Below, one piece after another: positions 57,253 through 64,000 of a stretch of DNA of 64,000 nucleotides (its first letter is position 1; each line of letters opens with the position of its first letter). The notes under the pieces were generated by a model. The model was not told the origin of the DNA and searched no databases. It was given only the letters and a program-made list of their open reading frames with translations. The translations under genes and the position numbers were made by a program. The DNA comes from Margaritispora aquatica (Eukaryota > Ascomycota > Leotiomycetes > Helotiales > Discinellaceae): positions 1,054,001-1,118,000 of the forward strand of contig VJWN01000006.1 of NCBI GenBank assembly GCA_007644065.1, in the 5' to 3' direction.

Positions 57253-58842
57253 CTACCAAGCTGTTATATCTGAAACCTCGGCTTCTCCAAAGGTAGATGT
57301 CTTGGTTACTGCAAAATCCCCATTGTCAGCATCGACCACTTCTCTTCCAGGAACACTCATAATGTCGGGCAAGACATCATTCAAGAATTCCAGAATATGC
57401 TTATTGACCTGTTCAAACTGAAGCAGGAAAGCATCGTGACCTTCAGGAGAATCGATCGTCCTTAAGCGAGCACCTGGAATCGACGCAGCCAATTCTTTCT
57501 GTTCGTCAAACGTAAACAATCCATCACTCTCAATGCCCAGAACCAATGTTGGTTGTTGAATCTGAGCCAATGCATCGGCTATGGGCGTGGTTGACTCTGG
57601 AGAAACTCTGTATCGAGAAACATCATGGGTGTCTAACTTGCGAGTGATAGCAATATAGCAATTCGAGTCAAATCGCTTAACGAATTTTTCGCCCTGATAC
57701 CGGAGATATGACTGAGCAGAGAAATAAGTGGAAGTGCTTCCTCTCTTCATCCTTGGTGGGGAGGCTCGGTCTTTAGGAGAGGCTGGCGTAGCACCATGGA
57801 ATTGTGGATCGGTAAAATCGGCAGGATTAGTTGCCCCATTACTTGGACGAAGGGATGATATCTCAGCTGAGCTTCCAGATCTCGAAATAGGAGGACGCTT
57901 CGAGCGATGGCCATCATTGTGTATTGCTAGGTGTATGTCAGAAGGATGTTGATTATCAACAATCGACTGCTGCCTCGAAGGATCAGGAGTATTGCGACCG
58001 AATCTTGATTCAAAAGAATTCCGACTTCGATAGGTGAGCAACGCTGACATTCGAGCAGCTCCAAGGCCAGCGTTTGGTGGATCAGAAAATGGGTAATAGC
58101 CATCGTCGTACTTCGGATCTGCGTATATGCTTTGTCTTTGAGCCTCCCCCCAACTGATTCCCCACGCACTATGCCGACTTGATGTCGCAATGGGTACAAT
58201 AGCTCGAACATAGTCCTTCCCAAAGTATGCCCATTCCAAGACTAACATGCCACCCATGGACCCTCCAATTACTGCAGCAACCTGACGAACCCCTAGATCA
58301 TCTAGAAGAAGTTTGTGGAAGCTGAGCCAATATTAGCACCATGCCGGCAAGGTAAGATGAAGTTCTTACTTAACATCGTCCCGTATAGTTGTGAGTGGGA
58401 ACTCTGGGCCATATCTTTCGTTCTTCGGGTCTCCATCCTTCGAAGTTACAGGACTTGCACTTCCATATGGACTGCCCAAACTGTTCATACAAATGACAAA
58501 GAACCTCGAAATATCAAAGGACCGTCCTGGGCCGCCAAGTAGAGGTCCCCACCAGTCACCAACATCTGCGCTGCCAGTCAAAGCATGGCATATCACCATG
58601 GCATTATCACCAGCTGGAGAGAGTTTACCCCTCGTACTGTAGGCGAGGGGCACATTGTACAAAATCACACCCGATTCGAGTGTGAAAGATGGCACAACGG
58701 CAATGGTTTGATCGGGTATTAAAGATGCGAATGGGTTCTCTGGCTCCTGGTGTATTCTTTCTTGGACGTATTCAGTTGTCTTTCTTTTGCAGATAGAGAA
58801 CTTTGAGAACTCAGAGAAAGTATGCTTGAAACAAGGAGTCAT
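57253..58842 (-). CDS. MET2: Homoserine O-acetyltransferase Met2
   Basis: Exons 58842-58370 and 58321-57253 (GTAAGA donor, CTCAG acceptor restoring DDVNFHKLLLDDLG); 513 aa from this Met. The alpha/beta-hydrolase of the MetX/Met2 family is clear: VPSFTLESGVILYNVPLAY, VICHALTGSADVGDWWGPLL, VICMNSLGSPYGSASP, the nucleophile elbow GGSMGGM, and the Asp/His region LGIESDGLFTF and SPEGHDAFLLQF. It acetylates homoserine with acetyl-CoA at the entry to methionine synthesis. A poorly conserved insert of about 105 residues lies between SRNSFESRFGR and SAQSYLRYQGEKF. The N-terminus is uncertain: ATGs at 58910 and 58924 lie upstream in other frames, and a 58-nt intron (58858-58801) would fuse the 58924 start in phase. 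Confidence 0.92.
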
Positions 58843-59687
58843 ATATGATGGAACTGACCGTAGCTTGGAGCACTTTTAGCATTGCCATTGCCATTTGTGA
58901 TGTTCGCCATCTCGATATCTTCATATAAGGTATGTTGAATGGTTGAGTAATAGTAAGACGGAAGTCAGACCTTCAATTTGAACTCCGGGAAGTTTTCCAC
59001 AACCCTTGGTTCTTGGCCCTGGTTGATCCCGTCATTCTGGATGGCGCCATGCGGTTGACTGTTCCAAACCTTTCCAACTGACCCACATGGAATTGAATCA
59101 CATGTAGTACGAGACATAAAGGAAGTTATACCTCCGTACCTAGGTAACCTTCCCAAATCTACATAGGGAAAAAAAAAAGGGAGCTCCAACTAGTAATCGT
59201 ATTCGTGACTTTGTAATTATTCCAACAGATCTTAAAGGTATATTTACACTATGACATCCAGTGTACGAAGAATTGTACCCAGCTGTCAGTTCGGATCCGG
59301 AAAAAAAGCCAAAAGCGGCTGAAGCCACACGGAGCTTGACAGCCACATGTGGCTCAAAGACGTCTAACCCTTTTAGGAATAGCGGTATTGCGGCTCATTG
59401 AGCTCTGCGCGTTTCTTGTGTCAAAAGTGAGGTTATTGGTGATATGCCAGTGAATTTGGCTGCACGATTGCTTCGTCCAACTTATTCTCCCTTCCACTCC
59501 TTTCTTGTCACAACATTTTCTCAACCTCATGGACTGTAATATCCGTTCATCTCAGCTCTGCGATTGATTCTCTGTGCTGATCTTTACTCACAAGAACACC
59601 ACAACATTGAGTTTGCGTTCCCTAGCTCACATCTGTTCGCATATGTACGCCCATCGATTCTAACTCTAGTTCGAGGCAGAAGAAGAG
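58843..59687. promoter_or_regulatory. Divergent MET2-THO2 intergenic region with two upstream ORFs before THO2
   Basis: About 0.85 kb between two divergently transcribed genes. On the THO2 side two short upstream ORFs are visible: 59529-59567 (12 codons, MDCNIRSSQLCD) and 59643-59663 (6 codons, MYAHRF), the second ending 24 nt before the THO2 ATG. Whether they are in the mature leader depends on the unknown transcription start. Confidence 0.5.
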
Positions 59688-62600
59688 ATGGCACCGGCAG
59701 GGAAGAGGAAGAGGAACACTGCGGATCCTGGTGAGGGACGCCCTTCACCGCATAGGCCACAAGGTGCAGCAATGGCACAACACGATAGAGGCGCCGAGAT
59801 GCGTGATGGAAATCGCAGATCTAGTCGTGGAGGTCAGGGAGGTATGGGCAGAGGAGGAAGGAGGAATGATGGCCGCGAGAATCCGAACAAGCTGAATATT
59901 GCTGGAACGGGAAGAGCAACTCCAACGCCAGGACCTATGTCTCCACCAGCTCCACGACCCATGAGCGCAGCGCAAACGCCGAATCAAACAGCTACCCCGA
60001 CTACAGACATGTCTTCTCCTGTTCCGAAGAAAGAGCCCGCTCCATTTGACTATGTCTTTCTGACAGATGAACGCTTGGCTGCGTGGGATTTGAATGGCCG
60101 TCAGGAGCTGGTTGAGCTTGGTGTACAGACACGTCAGGACGAGGATGCTTTGGACATGACAGCCATCATGCAAGAGCTTGTGCGTGCGACATTGGATGGC
60201 CGTATGGATCCCACGGTGGCAGGAGGTTGTGTGAAAGATATTCTTGGTCCTGATAATGTGGGAAGTGACGAGACGACGACATTTGATCCTCATACGACAT
60301 TTCTGGATGTTCTTTCAATGCTGTACGACGCCGAAGATGGTCCTATGAACCCTGCTCTTCGATACTTTGCAGCTGCCACAGGCGTATCACCTCAAACAAT
60401 GCGACATAAGCTTGATGGCCCTTTTTTACAAGACCTGGGACTGACACGAGATACGTTTCTCCGTGTTGGAGTTCGTCAAGCTACCAATCTTCTTTATCGG
60501 CAAGCGAATTACAATTTGTTGCGCGAGGAATCTGAAGGATATTCGAAGTTGGTCACCGAACTTTTTACAACAAGTGGAAGCGAGCCTCCTACTAGCGAAG
60601 TCGTCGAGGAGACATTTGAGAGAGTCAAAGGTCTTATAGGTACATTTGATCTGGATGTTGGAAGAGTCCTTGATATTACGTTAGATGTTTTTGCTGCAGT
60701 CCTCATCAAACACTTTCGCTTCTTCATAAAGTTCTTGAGGGTCAGCTCCTGGTGGCCACGAAACGTTGAGATCGATGGACTTTCCGTCTCGAACTGCGGT
60801 GGGCTGCCCACATGGGCCCTTCCCACATCACCTGGGTTCATGCCAGAGAAAGAAGATGAAGAAAGATCGAGGATGGAGAGGGCAAGCAGAGATACTATTT
60901 TCTGGGCACGAGCTCGGGAGATTGGTCTCGATGCTTTCTTTGAGTTAGGAGGTCGAGAATTGGTTGATGAGGAGACAAAAGCCCAGATCCTCGGTACAAA
61001 TAGAGATGGAGATGCGGAGCTCGATGCGGAACGTCAATGGGTTGCGACTACTGGCACATTACCGCCTTCTGGCAACCGTGTTGCTGCACAACTCCTTGGA
61101 TTCAAATTACGTTTCTATACATCCTCCGCTCGCGATGAGGATGACAAGTTACCTGCGAATCTCATCTATCTAGCAGCACTCTTAATTAAGGTTGGTTTCA
61201 TATCACTACGAGATCTTTACGCCCATCTATGGCCCCTTGACGAAGATATGTCAGCTGTGAAGGAATTGAAACGAAAAGAGTTTGAAGAGAAAGAAAAGGC
61301 CCTCCGAACCGGTTCAACAACCAATGCTTTAGCAATGGCCGGAGCCCTTTCCGACGACACTTTACCAAACAATGGTAGATCACGCGATACTGCAGCAAAG
61401 CCAGATTCTACTGCTAAAGTTGCCGAAGCTGAAAAGCCCAAGGATGATCGTACAGATCAAAAGGTGCAGCTGTTACAATGCCTCCTGACTATTGGAGCCG
61501 TCCCTGAAGCATTGTTCATTCTTGGCCAGTTTCCTTGGCTTCCAGAGGCCTATCCTGACCTCATCGACCTGATCAACCGCATTCTAAATCACTCGATAAA
61601 GGATGTATACGAAATGAGCCGACCAAAACCTAGTTCTGCTTCGGCGGTTGAATGTCCCACAACAAAGTTTGCTGATTTGGATCAAAGCAATATTCCAAAG
61701 GGTCAAGTCCGCTTGAGTCAACTGCCTGTCAAGAAGCAATTGCGATGGCCCTTTCCTGATAAAGGAGACACCAATGACAACTCTTCATATCGTTTCTATT
61801 GGGATGAGTGGACGGATAATATTCCAGTTTGCCAGACCGTGGATGATATCTTCACCCTCTGTGGAACATTTCTCAATCTTTCCGGAGTTTGCATAGGAAA
61901 AGACTCGTTCCTGCTTTCTAAACTTGCTAGGATCGGTGCAACAAGTCTAGCAGGTGATGACTCGCAGGAAAATCTCGATAGATGGCAAGATCTGCTTAAG
62001 CGTCTGCTTGTTCCTGCTCTCAGTATCACTAGGTCTAATACGAGTGTCGTGAACGAGATATACGACATGCTGAGGTTTTATCCAGTTGCAACTAGATACG
62101 CCATCTACGCTGAATGGTTTGAAGGATCAATCTCTCGCTTGCCTGCAATGAAGATTGCATTTGCACGTGCCAAGTTTGATACAGAGAAGACAATGAAACG
62201 AATCAGCAAGACCAACCTTACATCTATGGCCCGAGTTCTTGCAAAAACTGCATACTCTTGTCCAGGCATCGTATTCAGAATTGCTTTGAGCCAAATCGAG
62301 GCCTATTCGAACCTTACTGACGTTGTCGTGGAGTGTGCGAAGTACTTCACTGATCTTGGCTACGATGTACTTGTGTGGTCACTTCTGAGCTCTCTTGGAG
62401 GCAAAGACAGAAACAGGAACAATGCCGAGTTCGCTTTATTACCAAGCAGATGGCTGCTGGCACTCTCGAGATTCTCTGGGAAAGTCTTCAAACGCTACAG
62501 TATCATGAACCTGTCGCCCATCATTCAGTATGTCGGTGATCAGTTGTATCGTGGGAACTCCACGGATCTGGTCATCCTCAAGGAGCTTATTGCTCAGATG

Positions 62601-64000
62601 TCCGGCATCGTTCCTGACACGGATTACAATGATGCCCAACTGGCTGCAATGACAGGTGGTGACGCACTCCGCAAGCAAACCCTTATCAACCTGCAAGACA
62701 AACGTTATGAGTCAATCAAAACTTCAAAGAGACTTATGAAGGGCTTGACTGAAACAAGGCTTGCTGGTGAACTCCTTATTGGCATTGCACAACATAGGCA
62801 GGCGGCAATTTACAAGATTCCTGACACGGACGCGCACATTAAGATGTTAGCCACAATGATCGACGACACTCAATCTATCCTGTTTCAATATCTCGACCTC
62901 CTTCGAAGTAATCTCTCACCCGATGAGTTTGAGAGGCAAGTTCCAAGCATCCCAGAACTACTAGAAGACTTTGGACTTGAGCCTGCTCTTGCCTTTTTGA
63001 TTGGCCGCGTTGGACTTGCGTATCGCAGATCAATACTCTCCTTCCCTTCACATAATGGAACAGTAAAGAGTCTGCCAGCTCCTGTCGAATCAGCTGCAGA
63101 GATTGATTCTGAAGGTGATGTTGGTATGGACATCAAAGATGTCTCACTTGATGGCGATATTGCACAGCTGACCCCTACTTTGAATGGCGACCCTATGTCG
63201 AATGGAGATGTGGCGATGGTCGATAACAAAGAAGCGAGTCCATCGGATGCGGCGCAATTAGAGCGGACTCCAACTCCATCCTCAGATCCGTATCACGAAA
63301 TAATGGAGCCTATCATTGCATCAGTACAAAGGGTACTTCCAGACGGAACTTTCAAAAATCTTAGCCCCGAGTTCTATTCCTTCTTTTGGGGATGCGCTTT
63401 GGGCGATCTGGCAGTTCCAAGTGCAAGCTACGATGCAGAAATTACCAGATTAGCTGCTAAGGAGAAGGAGAAGCCGAAGATCGAACGTGGCGATTCGACG
63501 AGAGTTGTTGCTGCTGCACGAAAAGAACAGGAAGAGACTAGGAAAGCTGACGCTGAAACTCGAGAAGGCATTCTGAAAGAATTCCGGAAGGCTGTTACCG
63601 GTTTTGGACAGAAGAAGGGACGTCTACTCAAAAACAAGGCGTCATGGTTTGACAAGTCGGTCAAGGCAGATGATATGAGTCTTGCTCTTTTGGAGAGATG
63701 CCTCATCCCACGACTCTTACTTTCTCCAAGTGACGCAGATTACTCTTTCAGAATGATCAGATTCCTGCATGACAATGGTGTCCCACAATTCCGAACCTTA
63801 TCATTATATGGAAGCCTATTTCGAGCCAACCGCTTGCGGTCTATCATTTTCACTTGCACAATTCGTGAAGCTGAATGTCTCGGGAGATTTCTCAGACACG
63901 CCTTCACCGATTTAGCTCGATGGCACGCGGACAAGACTCTGTACGAGAAGGAGGCATGGGGTAAGAGTCTTCCAGGATTTGCAAAAGCCTTGGATGAGGA
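59688..64000 (+). CDS. THO2: THO complex subunit Tho2 (THOC2), 3' truncated by window
   Basis: Open from the ATG at 59688 to the right edge (1437 codons) without introns. The N-terminus MAPAGKRKRNTADPGEG is followed by a disordered Arg/Gly-rich segment (RRSSRGGQGGMGRGGRR). Then comes the THOC2 N-terminal region with FDYVFLTDERLAAWDLNG, WWPRNVEIDGL, RQWVATTGTLPPSGN, LLQCLLTIGAVPEALFIL and LRFYPVATRYAIYAEWFEG, followed by the conserved FSGKVFKRYSIMNLSPIIQY. Near the edge are LSPEFYSFFWG, KASWFDKSVKADDM, LLERCLIPRLLLSPSDADYS and FFRANR-like SLFRANRLRSIIFT. Fungal Tho2 is about 2300-2500 aa, so roughly 40% is missing to the right. It scaffolds the nuclear THO/TREX complex coupling transcription to mRNP assembly and export. 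Confidence 0.95.
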   Translation, partial: MAPAGKRKRNTADPGEGRPSPHRPQGAAMAQHDRGAEMRDGNRRSSRGGQGGMGRGGRRNDGRENPNKLNIAGTGRATPTPGPMSPPAPRPMSAAQTPNQTATPTTDMSSPVPKKEPAPFDYVFLTDERLAAWDLNGRQELVELGVQTRQDEDALDMTAIMQELVRATLDGRMDPTVAGGCVKDILGPDNVGSDETTTFDPHTTFLDVLSMLYDAEDGPMNPALRYFAAATGVSPQTMRHKLDGPFLQDLGLTRDTFLRVGVRQATNLLYRQANYNLLREESEGYSKLVTELFTTSGSEPPTSEVVEETFERVKGLIGTFDLDVGRVLDITLDVFAAVLIKHFRFFIKFLRVSSWWPRNVEIDGLSVSNCGGLPTWALPTSPGFMPEKEDEERSRMERASRDTIFWARAREIGLDAFFELGGRELVDEETKAQILGTNRDGDAELDAERQWVATTGTLPPSGNRVAAQLLGFKLRFYTSSARDEDDKLPANLIYLAALLIKVGFISLRDLYAHLWPLDEDMSAVKELKRKEFEEKEKALRTGSTTNALAMAGALSDDTLPNNGRSRDTAAKPDSTAKVAEAEKPKDDRTDQKVQLLQCLLTIGAVPEALFILGQFPWLPEAYPDLIDLINRILNHSIKDVYEMSRPKPSSASAVECPTTKFADLDQSNIPKGQVRLSQLPVKKQLRWPFPDKGDTNDNSSYRFYWDEWTDNIPVCQTVDDIFTLCGTFLNLSGVCIGKDSFLLSKLARIGATSLAGDDSQENLDRWQDLLKRLLVPALSITRSNTSVVNEIYDMLRFYPVATRYAIYAEWFEGSISRLPAMKIAFARAKFDTEKTMKRISKTNLTSMARVLAKTAYSCPGIVFRIALSQIEAYSNLTDVVVECAKYFTDLGYDVLVWSLLSSLGGKDRNRNNAEFALLPSRWLLALSRFSGKVFKRYSIMNLSPIIQYVGDQLYRGNSTDLVILKELIAQMSGIVPDTDYNDAQLAAMTGGDALRKQTLINLQDKRYESIKTSKRLMKGLTETRLAGELLIGIAQHRQAAIYKIPDTDAHIKMLATMIDDTQSILFQYLDLLRSNLSPDEFERQVPSIPELLEDFGLEPALAFLIGRVGLAYRRSILSFPSHNGTVKSLPAPVESAAEIDSEGDVGMDIKDVSLDGDIAQLTPTLNGDPMSNGDVAMVDNKEASPSDAAQLERTPTPSSDPYHEIMEPIIASVQRVLPDGTFKNLSPEFYSFFWGCALGDLAVPSASYDAEITRLAAKEKEKPKIERGDSTRVVAAARKEQEETRKADAETREGILKEFRKAVTGFGQKKGRLLKNKASWFDKSVKADDMSLALLERCLIPRLLLSPSDADYSFRMIRFLHDNGVPQFRTLSLYGSLFRANRLRSIIFTCTIREAECLGRFLRHAFTDLARWHADKTLYEKEAWGKSLPGFAKALDE

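Noticed and set aside
59745..60293. 182-codon minus-strand frame
   Set aside because: Antisense to the THO2 N-terminal coding region, which has clear homology.

Overview
This window is nuclear DNA of a filamentous ascomycete (Pezizomycotina). The evidence is single-copy ascomycete proteins, short introns (about 45-210 nt, mostly GTAAGT/GTATGT donors with CTAAC-like branch sites and CAG/TAG acceptors), 0.5-5 kb spacers and no operons. A helotialean leotiomycete would fit the protein style and gene content, but that placement is my inference and is untested. No rRNA, tRNA, CRISPR array or intact transposon was seen. All exon coordinates below were worked out by hand from splice signals and reading phase.

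Layout: 1-1200 is the 3' part of the COMPASS subunit Bre2/CclA (+), then a 100-aa membrane protein (-) and a DUF4246 protein (-). About 4.8-13.1 kb is an accessory-looking block. It holds an unrecognised multi-exon gene (-) with uncertain upstream coding pieces, facing a large decayed GH55-type beta-glucanase gene with a long C-terminal extension (+) that carries several stops and frame breaks. Core genes resume with GPI2 (-, GPI anchor synthesis). Next come a single-pass membrane protein (+, 18.3 kb), a nearly 5-kb gene-poor stretch, a ubiquitin-conjugating E2 (+, 24.1 kb), a Cys-rich single-pass surface protein (+, 25.6 kb) and a secreted sedolisin peptidase (+, 29.4 kb).

32.4-64 kb: a peroxisomal (C-terminal SKL) 4-coumarate-CoA-ligase-like enzyme (-), glutamine-dependent NAD+ synthetase QNS1 (+), ArfGAP Gcs1 (-), an RRM-RGG-RRM protein of Sbp1 type (-), the diflavin reductase Tah18 (+), a protein with three U1-like zinc fingers (-), a 2EXR-domain protein (+), a DAO-type FAD oxidoreductase (-), a Cys-rich hypothetical protein (-), homoserine O-acetyltransferase Met2 (-), and the 5' 4.3 kb of THO2 (+), which is open through the right edge.

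Most of these are independent housekeeping genes (chromatin, mRNA export, NAD, methionine, Fe-S assembly, GPI anchors, vesicle traffic). The only part that looks evolutionarily dynamic is 4.8-13.1 kb. I found no convincing new multi-gene system. The best leads are the decayed GH55 gene with its unknown partner, the DUF4246 protein with a changed putative metal ligand, the triple zinc-finger protein with one degenerate finger, the gene-poor 19-24 kb stretch, and recurrent TACCTA/TAGGTA blocks in intergenic DNA.
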